A DNA stretch of 64,000 nt, taken from positions 682,001 through 746,000 of the forward strand of contig JAXQJY010000027.1 of assembly GCA_037042185.1 (NCBI GenBank). The letters run 5' to 3'. The notes below the pieces were generated by a model that was not told where the DNA came from, did no database searches, and saw nothing but the letters and a program-made list of their open reading frames with translations. Positions 30,925-41,779 of this stretch are shown in pieces; position 1 is the first letter of the stretch; each line of letters starts with the position of its first letter. The DNA is from Sordariomycetes sp. S80-01Y. Taxonomy: Eukaryota; Ascomycota; Sordariomycetes. Made by a program: the position numbers and the translations under genes.

Positions 30925-33900
30925 GGGAAACGAAGCATGGATAGGTAATAAGGGTTAGTGGATTCCGGCAAGCATGGGGTTATGGCCAGCGTCGAAACGA
31001 CATTGATAATTCCGTACTTGTATAATAATTAATCTTACTCCTTTGGCCTACATTTGTGATGACCTTCAAATGGGGCAGACATAATCGTACTTCGAATCTT
31101 GACACTATGTTGTGCTTTGCCTTCGTGTTGTATTTCGACGGTGAGTGCACATGCTTACCTCAATTCTGCGTCTGCGATGGCTTGGACAGTTTACGAAATG
31201 TTGGAAGGGCAAAAACACATGAGTGTGTTGTAGCTGGCTTTCAACGTAAAAACGAAGCAATGAATCACGTCCATCGTTGTTGCATATCTTACTACGCAGG
31301 TCACTGGAAGGATGTCAAATAGTCTATATTATTTTTCGCGCTGGCAATCGTACGGTTGTGCCAATAAGTGGTGATGCTTTGCAAGAAAACTGCCTGACAA
31401 GTTTACCACATGGAATTCCAGTTTGGTGCCCGGAAAAGGAATGCGAGAGCTCAGACGTTAGTGTTCCCCTATTTTGCACTCTTTTCTATTAGCTAGAACT
31501 ATCATACGCATCTGAAATAGAAAGCTTTCACTACGAGGCTCGCTCCGAAAGATCCCACGCTTACGGTCCGTAGGAGGAGAAGAACTCCAGGGTAGGCTAG
31601 TCCAGGCATGGCTGGACGCCGTCGAAAGTCGAACAAAGAAGTGACAGCAACGTAGATTGGGGAGGCAGAATATTCATTGTGACCCGGCGATGTCGGTCGT
31701 AATCAGATCACAAGTAAGCTATTACCTGTAAGTGGATGCTGTCATAAGGCTGTCAGTGCCCCCCGTCAGCTGCTTAACACAACAACTGGCGAAGGCCCCT
31801 CTGAGGTGTTAGTACACCACGGTCTAGACTAGATTGCGCAAGATTCAGATGACTCCGTAGGAATGCATTCAAGCCTTGGATTCCTCGTCCTGTCTAGCTG
31901 CAGGTTGCGACTGGGAAAAATTTCTGCCAAAAGTACCGAAAGTCCAATGTTTGCCATGATGGTGGAAGTATCTACAGGGTCAGCAGCTGCCGACAAGCAT
32001 TACCCAGTGCAACCCTGGCACAAGCTTAATCTTCGAGGCCCAGGCTGAGTCAGTCAATGGAAGGGGGTGAAGATCCGCTACAGCCAGCGCACGCGACACA
32101 AAGAGATAAGAAGTAAACACAAGCCATCTATCAGAGTGCTCAATCGACTCAACCAACGCTGAGACACCGCAGCGGCATCGCCGAAGGCTGGCTCTTAGTA
32201 TAGTCAGAACGGAGATCACCTGACCTGAGCTCGGGGAGGGGAACATGTTATCTGTTAGGCCCCTGACTCCTTTGCCGCCCCTGGCCGGGGTGTTCGGGAT
32301 GGCGGGAGATCACTTGGCTGCGTCCTGGGCTCTTGGCTGACAGCACCACCCGCCTGTCATGTCAAAGCCAAGAACCGTATTCAGTAACAGATGATGGAGT
32401 ACGTCGAGACGCGTCAACTACATCTCATCCGACTTCCAAACATCGTCAGGTCTGCCGGAGATCATGTGCAATTTGGTGTTAGTCCATGATCTTCGTCTAT
32501 GAGGGATTTCCGTCGAGTAGGAGGACGCCCAACCTCGAGCCAAATCGAGGCGCAGAGCAGCTGGAAACCCACTTGCGGGGGACGACCATGACGCCATCTT
32601 ATTTGTGTGATGCCGTCCGCCTCGGCGTCGCTCCCTTTCGCCTCTCGGCTGGCAAACAGATCCTCCAAACAAGGTTCGAATCAACCTTATCCTCGCTCTG
32701 CAACCTTGCTCCTTAGTGCAGGCCTTGATGAATGTGACCTTGGATACCGGAAACCCTGTTGCCGCGAGAGGCCTCTCGTTCTAGAACCGGGCGGCCACAT
32801 GGCTCAATCAATCGATCAGTGAGGCCTCACCAACCCGAGCTGCCGTGCGCATGGTCGAGAGGGGAAGGAGGACACAACCCCTCGAATTGACCGGATGCAG
32901 CCTCGGAGGCCTCGAATTTTCTAGACGCTCCATGCAGTAACGTATCTTAACAGAATCCCCAACTCTCCCCAGCCTCCGGCACTCTCGCAAGATAGACTTT
33001 GCAAGCGCGCGACCAAATGAGAGAAAAACCACTGCGCACGGAGCACTCTGAGCCCTGGCCGGCAGTGCTTATCTCTAGTCTCCTCCACTTGGTTCGTTTG
33101 CGGTGCGCCTTGTGGAGGCCTCAGACATGTTTCGCGCAGGGGAGACGATGTCTCACTGCGTCTTCTTCGGGGCTTCCAGAAACAATTATGGAGATCCCTC
33201 CCCAAAGATGTGTCAAAGATGCGCTCGCAGGAAACTTACAGGCGCGTGCGTAGGAAGTAATACAGAACAGGTTCCGCGTCTTGCCGCGGGACGACGGGGG
33301 GTGCCCTTCATGATGTCGGTGGCGCGAGGCCGAAAGTGAGGCCGCCTGCGATCTTTGCAACCGACCTTTTTTTTTGTTGGTCGAGGTCTGAGACAGGCAC
33401 TGCAACCAATTTTGATGTAAGACCCCGATAGCAACTGAGCATTCAACCAGAGGACAGCGCCCGCAAGCGGCACGATTCGACCCGGGAGCCCTCGAGTCTG
33501 GCAGCCGGTCCGCCTGAGCTGCGCTCGACGTGCAAGAAAAGTACGTAATGATAGACTCTGTTTCTGCACATCCACACTCCTGCGGCCAGGGTGCACCCAC
33601 CACGGGCGTAGAAGCGCTGATCTCCTGCCCTTTCTGCCGCTTTTAGTCTCGCGGACGATGGTTCCTCCTGTTTGCCCGCGCTGCCGCCCCTAACAAAGTT
33701 CCCCGGAAACGCTACGTGGGACTGTTTCTGCATGCGCAACGGTGCTCGCCCATCCAAACCACGCTACTTCCTCCGCAAGCCCATCTTACGCTACTCGATA
33801 TTAGTGGCGGGGCCCGGTTTCTTATCTGTGCAGGAAGTGCTGGTGTCGAGGTACATAAGACCGCGCCGTCCATCCCTCCACGCGAGTCCTCTCGCGATCC

Positions 33901-34018
33901 CCTCCACTGAAACATCACGTCTCACGTCTCACGGCATTCTTAAGGGTCCTGAGCTTCCCTGTCATCCATCAAACGGTTCTGCGACTTTCTGGTCGACACA
34001 GAACACTCCTCAACCAAG
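30925..34018. other. Longest gene-free interval (3.1 kb)
   Basis: No gene recognised on either strand. The proximal part (about 31000-31500) is AT-richer; the distal part is the permease upstream region and includes GATA-type motifs and a tRNA-like but non-folding stretch at 33465-33530 (see rejected items). Confidence 0.45.
33821..33827 (-). promoter_or_regulatory. GATA-type site upstream of the amino acid permease
   Basis: CTTATCT (AGATAAG on the minus strand) lies about 195 bp before the permease ATG. HGATAR is the known site of AreA/NIT2 nitrogen regulators, which commonly control permeases. One site alone is weak evidence. Confidence 0.3.
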
Positions 34019-35807
34019 ATGGCGGCGCGAAACTCCACCTCCTCCAACAAATCCCCGGGCCTCGCCTCGGGAGGCAGCAACGGCGGCGATGCTGAGAAGT
34101 ATGTGGGCGGAGGCCAGCCCCTCGCAGGAGAGGACCTCGACATCCGCGGTCTCGAGACGTCGGAGCACACCGCGCTCCACCGTGGGCTCAAGGCACGCCA
34201 CATTTCCATGATTGCCATCGGTGGTGCTCTGGGTACTGGTCTTATTATTGGCACGGGTGCTGCGCTGGCCGAGGCTGGTCCTGGATCCCTCTTCATCTCA
34301 TACACCTTTATTGGAGCGATTGTCTTCCTCGTCATGGCGGCTTTGGGTGAGATGGCCGCTTGGCTGCCCCTCAGCGCTGGTTTCACGGGCTACGCTTCGC
34401 GATACTGCCATCCCGCGCTTGGATTCACGCTCGGTTGGACGTAAGCCGACCCCCTTTCCCCGTCTGTCCGATAGAGACTAACCTTGGCTCAGATACTGGT
34501 TCAAGTACATCATCGTCACACCCAACCAGCTTACAGCGGCCGCTCTCGTCATTCAGGAATGGGTGGACCGCGACAAGGTCAACCCTGGTGTCTTCGTGGC
34601 GATTTTCCTCGTCTTGATCGTCTCCATCAACTACTTTGGTGGCATCAAGTTCTTTGGAGAGTTTGAATTCTGGCTCTCATCGATCAAGGTCGTTGTCATC
34701 GTCGGCATTATCCTGTTCTGCATCGTCATTGCGGCTGGAGGCGGTCCCAACGGAGAGGCTACTGGATTCAAGTACTGGCGCAACCCCGGAGCCTTCGCCG
34801 AGCTCTACGACACTGGTGCGACTGGAAGGTTCTTGGGCTTCTGGTCTGTCATGGTCAACGCCACCTTCGCGTACCTCGGCACCGAACTTGTTGGTGTGAC
34901 GGCCGGTGAGGCTCAGAACCCTCGTCGCAGCATTCCCAAGGCCATCAAGCTCACCTTTTACCGCATCCTGTTCTTCTACTGCCTTAGCGTTTTCCTCATC
35001 GGAATGATTGTTCCCTACAACGCCAAGGAACTCGCCTTCGCCAACGACCAGGAGAACCCCGGTGCCAGCGCCTCGCCTTTTGTCGTTGCCGCCAAGCTTG
35101 CGGGTGTCTCCACCCTGCCGCATATCATCAATGCTTGTATTCTCATCTTCGTCTTCTCGGCCTCCAACTCCGATCTGTACATCGCCAGCCGCACTCTCTA
35201 CGGCCTTGCTAGCGATAGATCCGCTCCCGCTATCTTCAGGCGCACCGACAACAGGGGTGTTCCTTGGCCATCGTTGATGATGTGCACATTGTTCGCCCTG
35301 CTGGCTTTCTTGAACGTCAGTGACGACTCGCGCGCCGTCTTCAAGCACTTCGTCAATCTCACTACCATCTTCGGCCTGCTCACGTGGATCTCCATCCTGA
35401 TCACGCACATTCACTTCATCAAGGGACGCCGCGCCCAGGATATCCCCGACAGTGTTCTTGCTTACCGCGCCCCTCTCGGCATCTGGGGAAGTTACATCGC
35501 TCTGTTCTTCTGCTGCCTGATTGCGCTCACCAAGAACTTCGGCGTCTTTGTCCAGACCGGCGAGCCTTTCGACTACGCCAAGTTCATCACTGGTTACCTT
35601 GGTATCCCTCTTTACCTGATCCTCATCTTCGGACACATTCTCATCAAGAAGAGCCGCGGAATTCCGTCCGGACAGGTTGACTTCTATACCGGAAAGGACA
35701 TCATCGACCGGGAGGAGGAGGAGTTTGTTGCGCGCAAGCAAGAGGCGGCTGCGCACAGCACTGGGTGGAACAAGTTCTACAACAGGTACATTGCGTGGCT
35801 GTTCTAA
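34019..35807 (+). CDS. Amino acid permease of the fungal YAT/GAP family
   Basis: A plasma membrane amino acid/proton symporter of 578 residues. Exons 34019-34440 and 34493-35807 (52-nt intron). The signature RGLKARHISMIAIGGALGTG opens the first of about 12 membrane segments after a hydrophilic N-terminus. GEMAAWLPLSAGFTGYASRY, ELVGVTAGEAQNPRRSIPKA and FSASNSDLYIASRTLYGLA are strong family blocks, and the C-terminal tail DREEEEFVARKQEAAA is cytosolic. It resembles GAP1/INDA1-like general permeases; specificity cannot be read from sequence. The next gene downstream is another transporter on the same strand. Confidence 0.93.
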
Positions 35808-36351
35808 ATATTTGTTGATCATGTGTATGAACTTAAAGACGCGCCGACTACGAAGCTATGTGGTCATGATAGCGAAGAACATATTGAATAGCAATGATAT
35901 CTTTTATTCTTTTCCCACTCGTCGCTTGGCTGTTCTAACCACGTCTCGCCGTGGAACCACAACTCCTTGCCCCATGTCATGTTTGACGATGCCATGACTT
36001 ACACATAATATTGCAAATATGTCTTTATCTCGATAGATAACCTATCTTCACAACATGCGCCAGGGTCTGAAACTTTGTCCCTATCTCGGCGAAACTTACG
36101 TGGGTAAGCGTCGGCGCGCGCCGATGTTGCCTATCACGGCAGTTCAAGTGGAGCAGTTCCTGCCGCTTTACCCTATCACGCCCGACGTCATTCGTTCCTG
36201 CCCCAGACCTCATTTGCTCCTTCCCGCCTCCAACGTGGCACGTGAGCCCCTTCTCCACGGCTTCAGCCCCTCCATTCTCCTCTCCTCGCGAGCGGCGTCG
36301 ACCTCACTCCTCAGCATCGCCGTTCTGATTCACGACATACGCGCTGCCATT
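35808..36351. other. Intergenic between two permease genes
   Basis: About 540 bp; nothing else recognised. The open frame upstream of the second permease (from 36055) is judged to be leader. Confidence 0.45.
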
Positions 36352-37972
36352 ATGTACGACGCGAGGAGAGCTTCGGCGGCTTCGGCCGATCAGGCGCTTG
36401 CGCGCTTGGGTTACACGAGCGAGTTGCCGCGGAATCTGAGCATGCTCAGCATCCTGGGCTTATCGTTTGCGATCATGGCCGTTCCGTTTGGTCTTTCGAC
36501 AACTCTGTACATCACCCTCACGAACGGTGAAGCCGTCACTGTCCTGTATGGCTGGATCTTGGTGTCGCTCATTTCGCTTTGCATCGCCGCGTCACTGGCC
36601 GAGATCTGCGCCGTCTTCCCCACGGCTGGAGGTGTCTACTACTGGAGCGCCATGCTGAGCACCCAGCAATGGGCACCGCTGGTCAGCTTCGTGGACGGAT
36701 GGCTGACGCTCGTCGGCAATTGGACCGTCACCTTGTCCATCAACTTCTCTGGCGCGCAGCTTATCTTGAGTGGCATCAGCATCTTCAACGAGGACTTTGT
36801 TGCGAACGAGTGGCAGACGGTGCTGTGCTTCTGGGCTTGGATGTTGATCTGCGCGGCCGTCAACGCCTTCGGGTCGCGCTACCTAGATCTGATCAACAAG
36901 GTCTGCATCTACTGGACGGCCGCCAGCGTTGTCACGATTCTGGTGACGCTGCTTGTTCTCGCGGATGACAAACGATCCGCCGAGTATGTGTTCTCTCACT
37001 ACGATGCTTCGGCTAGTGGCTGGCCGAGTGGGTGGTCGTTCTTTGTTGGACTGTTGCAAGGTGAGTTAATTGAACCGAGAGGGGAACTCATTGCTAATAA
37101 TGCGTCTAGCCGCATATACCCTGACGGGATACGGAATGGTAGCTGCCATGTGTGAAGAGGTCCAGAACCCCGAGCGCGAAGTGCCAAGGGCTATTGTGCT
37201 GTCAGTCTTTGCCGCCGGTATCACAGGGGTTGTGTACCTGATTCCCATTCTGTTCGTGTTGCCCAACGTCAAGATGCTACTCAATGTCGAGAACTCTCAA
37301 CCCATTGGCCTCCTCTTCAAGACCGTCACTGGCTCAGCTGCTGGTGGATTCGGCCTGTTGTTTCTCATCCTGGGCATTCTGTTTTTCGCCGGCGTCGGTG
37401 CCCTGACGGCTGCTTCTCGTTGCACCTACGCCTTCGCTCGCGACGGAGCTATCCCTGGCTATAAGCTCTGGAGCAAGGTCAGCACGCGCTTCGACATGCC
37501 GCTCTGGGCCCTTGGTCTCTCTACAGCAGTCGACTGTCTCCTCGGCTGCATCTACTTCGGCTCTTCTGCGGCTTTCAACTCCTTCACCGGCGTCGCTACC
37601 ATATGTCTGTCGACCTCGTACGGTGTTCCCGTTCTTGTCAGCCTCGTCCGACGCCGCAAAGCCGTGCAGAACTCACCCTATCCGCTGGGCAAATTTGGAG
37701 TTGTCATCAACTGCATCTGCATTGTCTGGATCTGCTTCGCAGTCGTAATCTTCTGCATGCCGGTCTCTCTGCCGGTTGACGCAGGGTCGATGAACTACGC
37801 CTCGGTGGTGTTTGCTGGCTTCGCGGCCATTGCGTTTGTCTGGTACTTTGCGTATGCGAGGAAGAACTTCACTGGGCCGCCGGTGCCGAGGGACGATATT
37901 GTGGTGCCTGGCACTGCGGTTGCGGATGGGCTACACCATCCGAACTCCTCGACCGAGGAGAAGAAGGCCTGA
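36352..37972 (+). CDS. APC-superfamily amino acid/choline transporter (GABA or choline permease-like)
   Basis: A membrane transporter of the fungal amino acid/choline transporter branch (relatives of Uga4 and Hnm1), 523 residues. Exons 36352-37060 and 37110-37972; the 49-nt intron has a TGCTAAT branch and CTAG acceptor. Conserved blocks: LGYTSELPRNLSMLSILGLS, SLAEICAVFPTAGGVYYWSA, TGYGMVAAMCEEVQNPEREV, ALTAASRCTYAFARDGAIPG, and SPYPLGKFGVVINCI. ATG 36352 was chosen because it gives the normal short N-terminus; an in-frame extension upstream is rich in Pro and Ser and is probably leader. Substrate could be GABA, choline or another small amine. Confidence 0.9.
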
Positions 37973-38187
37973 TCCGCGGACCGCTGACCTGGGCGCTATG
38001 ATCGTTGAATGGTCTCCCGTGCAAATAGTCTCTTGTGCAAATACATCCTCTTACATTGTCTGTTGATATACTTCTGAGCTCTGAACCACAAGTCAAGGCT
38101 ATTGATGTGATTTACATGGAACGAGCATAGTTCAAGCAATGTACTCTGAGGTGAATTGAGGTACGGACTATTTACTTCACTATCGTC

Positions 38188-38651
38188 CTACATGTCCACC
38201 GTCGGGATGCTGTTGAGCTGGTTGTCCTCATCATTGAGGAACTCCACAATCTCCTCCAGCCTGTCCATCTCTATGATCATACGAAGCCAACCGACTTGCC
38301 GATCGAAAAGGAAGAACCTAGCTGGATCATCTGCTTCAAAAAGAACGGTGTAGGCGCCTGTCCCTGGTTCAGTCGCGTAAAGCGGTCTGATGGTCATCGG
38401 GTCGATGCCGCGAGACCCCATTATGTCGTACATTTCTCCGCCTGGCATCCAGAAGGATTCCCCACCAAGTATTTCGAGGTCGTTGGTCCAAGCTCGCGGC
38501 GGCTCAATCTTTGGCATCTCGAGTCAGCTCTGATATACAAATGCGAATGGAATGTTGTGGATGGAAGATGGAGGGCTATGGAGAACCATACGTTCCGGGC
38601 CGTGGCCTTGAGGACGCCGTCGATTTTATCGACACCAGGGATGGAAGACAT
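38188..38651 (-). CDS. Hypothetical protein, unrecognised
   Basis: A small gene of uncertain structure. The longest frame (38517-38188) gives 109 residues (MPKIEPPRAWTNDLEILGG to NSIPTVDM). A 74-nt intron (38591-38518; GTATGG, CTGACT branch) would add an upstream exon 38651-38592 (MSSIPGVDKIDGVLKATARN), giving 129 residues. The sequence has protein-like composition with no signal peptide or membrane segment, and contains FFLFDRQVGWLRMIIEMD. I recognise no domain. It is convergent with the permease and followed by another minus-strand gene of limited conservation. Confidence 0.45.
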
Positions 38652-39088
38652 TGTATACTGGCCAGGATCATGAACTGTTTGATCACTGATAAAGTCTAAT
38701 GGAAGGTGGATGTAGATGGGATCACCCCTTTTAAACACGACGATGGAAAATGGAAGGTGGGGACGCGGTCCGTTGCGAAGCCTCAGAAGGGCTTAGCTAT
38801 GCACATCGACCAGGCTGATCTGAATCATGCGGGCCATGGAGTATAGTACGTGGCTCCAGTCTAAGGGAATGATGTGGGCTCTTTATTAGAAGATTTTTTG
38901 AGGACTTACGTCACGATTCCATGCAAGACAATTTATTGGGAGTTGGAGCTATCCAAGTATTTCCGCGAAAGCCCCCTCCCCGAACTAGTAGCCCATTATC
39001 AGTTGCTGGATCAGCGTCGACGGTGCAGTCCGGCAATCCCGCATGGCCAGGGTTGCTGGACTTTACGAACCAGGAAGCATTGGCTTGC
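38652..39088. other. Intergenic
   Basis: About 440 bp between two minus-strand genes. A frame at 38911-39171 overlaps the end of the gene above but lacks continuity with it. Confidence 0.4.
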
Positions 39089-40250
39089 TCAATCTTTATC
39101 CTCTCGCAACAAGGAACTAATGGGGACAGGCGCAGCCTGCTCCTCAATCTCGAACTCCAGGGAAGCATCACCGCTGATAGGCCTCATAGTTTGGGCATCG
39201 ACTGCGAATCAGAATCAGCACCAAGCTCACTGAAAAAGAAATTTTAATGTGAAATACTTACGGCATCTGAACTACGCATCCGCAAACCCGACGACAGCCT
39301 CGATCAAAAAGCGTACTAATACTACCGCTTTCTTGCTGCTAAGACCCCAGATGGTGTTTCTCTTGACGATGCTTTCCCGGCTGGCCTGGGAAAAATCTGC
39401 CTCGAGAGTGGTATGTAGGCGCACCTCATCTGTAATGAAGTCAGATTTATGAATAAGAGGAACCGGGTGCTTGTTAGGATGAACACGTACCAAGCCTGTT
39501 GAACATGGGATAGGGGTTTCGGAGCGATGTCATGATAGGTACCCGAGCTGTTCTACGTTCGGGCTTTACGTCGAGCCCGAATTCCATGCTGAAAGAATAG
39601 CACACGCTCTTGCTGTCGTTGATTCTGTCGCCCTGTAAATAGTTTAGTGAGGATTGCAATACACAGCATGGAGAGAGACTGACCCATTTCACGAACCAGT
39701 CCATGTAACCTTCAGTCCATCGTTGACCAGTTTGATCTTTGCCGACTCTGCCTTCTTCCTCAGCGAGTTTCTGTAAGGTTCTCTGACTTCCGCTCGGCAT
39801 GGCCTTGCATCGTCTGCGGCATGGAACGCCCAGAGAGGTTTGGGAGAGGCGACTCCGAAACATGGTCGAGCTATCGAGGGTTTGGATCGCATGTTCGAGA
39901 AGTCCACGGCAAACAGACATTTGGGGCTCAGTGGACTTATGGAGCTGAGCACCATGCAGGGAAGTCAATTTGGACTTCGTGATATGATTGAAAATCTCCT
40001 GCTGAATATACCTCGAGCTTCCCAAGCCTCCAGATGGAACAGCGTGATCCTGGAACTGTTTAGTAGACTGCAGCATCTGACACGGAGATTTCGGGTTGCT
40101 CTGGTCCATCATAACGTCCAGAAGCCGCGTGATCTGAGTCACCTGCATGTTGAGAATGTTCTTCAACTCGGACCTATACTGTTCGCAGTTGTTCCTCCTG
40201 AGCACCAATGATGGATGGTCCTCTGTTACAGCAAAAGCCGGGAACATCAT
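39089..40250 (-). pseudogene. Multi-exon hypothetical gene with an early in-frame stop
   Basis: I do not recognise the family. Four exons can be traced: 40250-39684, 39632-39491, 39429-39262 and 39201-39089, with canonical introns (GTCAGT..ACAG, 51 nt; GTACGT..ACAG, 61 nt; GTAAGT..GCAG, 60 nt). Joined pieces read RWTEGYMDWFVKW + GDRINDSKSVCYSF, then NPYPMFNRL + DEVRLHTTLEA. The third exon has a TAG at 39274-39272 after VVGFADA, four codons before a strong GTAAGT donor, and the fourth exon stays open to a natural-looking end (MRPISGDASLEFEIEEQ to LLREDKD). So either the protein ends at VVGFADA (about 288 residues) or this allele has lost its last exon. The N-terminal part may contain coiled coil (EQYRSELKNILNMQVTQITR). 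Confidence 0.45.
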
Positions 40251-40513
40251 GAATTTGAGACGCTCTCAATGGAATCGTTCAGTTTCTATCCACAATAAAG
40301 CCGTGGGCCCTCTATCTATATATTCGCATTGCTCATACCTCTCTCAGTTACACGAGGCGTCGGATCGCCATAAGGGTACCACTCTTACACCTAACTGCAA
40401 GCATTCTGAGTTCCAATCGCTTGAAATATGTAGAGAGTGGCTATCTATGAAAAGACATCCCGATGTAACTACAGCTCCCGGACCTCCGCCCTGATAGTGA
40501 TGCATATGTGCTA

Positions 40514-41779
40514 TCATTCCAGGACCGCCATTCCTTGTGAGTTCGCACCCGCTCCCAGTGCCCCCAGATCAAATGCTTGCATCAGGCTCAGACTACCTGA
40601 GGTCTTGGCATCCATGACCAAAACCTGTGCGCTTGAGTTTCCGCCTCCACCTGCCAGAACGTACATCATGCCACCTGCGGCGCGGAGGTCAATCAACCCA
40701 GCTGCCCCGGTATCCGCCAGGTCCAATTCACCCACGATGCTAGCATCATCTAGGGACATCTCCACTATGCGCGGCATACCGACATCGGTGACGAAGGCAG
40801 TGTTGGTGGTAGATGAAATGGTTACCCAGCAGGTTGCCGTCTGGCCTTCAACTTCCTGCGCTGCCTCAGCCGAAGCCGTGTTGTCAGCGCCTACCGAGAG
40901 GATTGCGGCCCCGAAAGATGCGTCGGTGGCAAAGATGCGGCTAGTTCCCGGAATAGGCAGCGAACCGAAAAGTACGGCAGTACCCTCGGGCGAGGAGCGG
41001 GTTTCGTCTCGTGAGAGGCATTTCGCTTGGCCCTGGGCGCTCTCTACCTCGAACACCGAAAGGAAGCCGGTGTTGTTCTTGGTCGGGTCGCCCTTGACCG
41101 TGGTGAACAATTTGCTCTGATCATTGGACCAGAAAACCTGCGAAACGGTGTTTGTCGGTCCTACGGGAGGTGTGGACTGCTGAATATCAAAGGGCCTCAG
41201 CTCGTCCATGGCGCCGATGCCGTTCTCGTCAAAGTTTGCACAAGACACTCCAGCCACCGCTCCCGTTGCTCCCACACAAACCAGCCCATTCTTGGCAGAG
41301 GCAGCAACCGTGTTAGGGAACTCTCCAGGTATAGCGACCGGCTCGCCCACGAGGGTGAGTTGGGTGGGGTCATCGGGTGACACAGAGAGCATAGAGAGGG
41401 TGTTGGAACCCGCGTTGACGGCGAAGAGGTTCTGTAAACAGTCAGAGCCATTCATTGAGAGAGTTGGAGGGCTGCGTACGTTACCAGCTAGGCTCAGCGA
41501 AGATTGGCTTACCAACGGGTCGGGCTGCGCCGGCTCGTTGGTAGTCCCATCAATGGAGTTGGAACCTTTGCCACCAGTGCACTTCGTAGTACCACCAGAA
41601 AGCGTTCCGTCCGCAGAGATGGGTACAGCGGCAACAGCATTTTGCTCTTCGTTGGTCAGAAAGTAGACGGCTTTGCCGACGGGGCTGGTCATCTGGCCAT
41701 TGCACTGCTGGGGACGTGCGCTGGCCCCCAACGAGAGGAAGAGCAGCCCAACCACTCCAAGGTCAAGAATTGACGGCAT
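40514..41779 (-). CDS. Secreted beta-propeller protein (lactonase-like fold)
   Basis: A predicted secreted protein of 405 residues. Exon 1 is 41779-41480, exon 2 is 41431-40514. The 48-nt intron (GTACGC, CTGACT branch, TTTACAG) is a multiple of three without a stop and hides in the open frame; its removal joins LSLAGN to NLFAVNAGSNTLSMLSV, which is the expected blade sequence. The N-terminus (MPSILDLGVVGLLFLSLGASA) is a signal peptide. Repeated strands such as GKAVYFLTNEEQNAVAAVPI, LFTTVKGDPTKNNTGFLSVF and ATCWVTISSTTNTAFVTDVG fit the seven-bladed 6-phosphogluconolactonase/YVTN-like propellers common among fungal secreted proteins. No catalytic residue can be assigned. Confidence 0.82.
   Translation of the reverse strand: MPSILDLGVVGLLFLSLGASARPQQCNGQMTSPVGKAVYFLTNEEQNAVAAVPISADGTLSGGTTKCTGGKGSNSIDGTTNEPAQPDPLVSQSSLSLAGNVRSPPTLSMNGSDCLQNLFAVNAGSNTLSMLSVSPDDPTQLTLVGEPVAIPGEFPNTVAASAKNGLVCVGATGAVAGVSCANFDENGIGAMDELRPFDIQQSTPPVGPTNTVSQVFWSNDQSKLFTTVKGDPTKNNTGFLSVFEVESAQGQAKCLSRDETRSSPEGTAVLFGSLPIPGTSRIFATDASFGAAILSVGADNTASAEAAQEVEGQTATCWVTISSTTNTAFVTDVGMPRIVEMSLDDASIVGELDLADTGAAGLIDLRAAGGMMYVLAGGGGNSSAQVLVMDAKTSGSLSLMQAFDLGALGAGANSQGMAVLE

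Noticed and set aside
32665-32690. GGTTCGAATC B-box-like motif
   Set aside because: No A box at the right distance and no cloverleaf can be drawn.
33465-33530. tRNA-like sequence on the minus strand (CAGCTCAGGCGG and GGGTCGAATC resemble A and B boxes)
   Set aside because: The arms do not pair: no acceptor stem, poor T-stem and no usable anticodon arm. At most a degenerate relic.
34677-35822. 381-codon antisense frame over the amino acid permease
   Set aside because: Same cause: shadow of a codon-biased gene; the sense strand has full family conservation.
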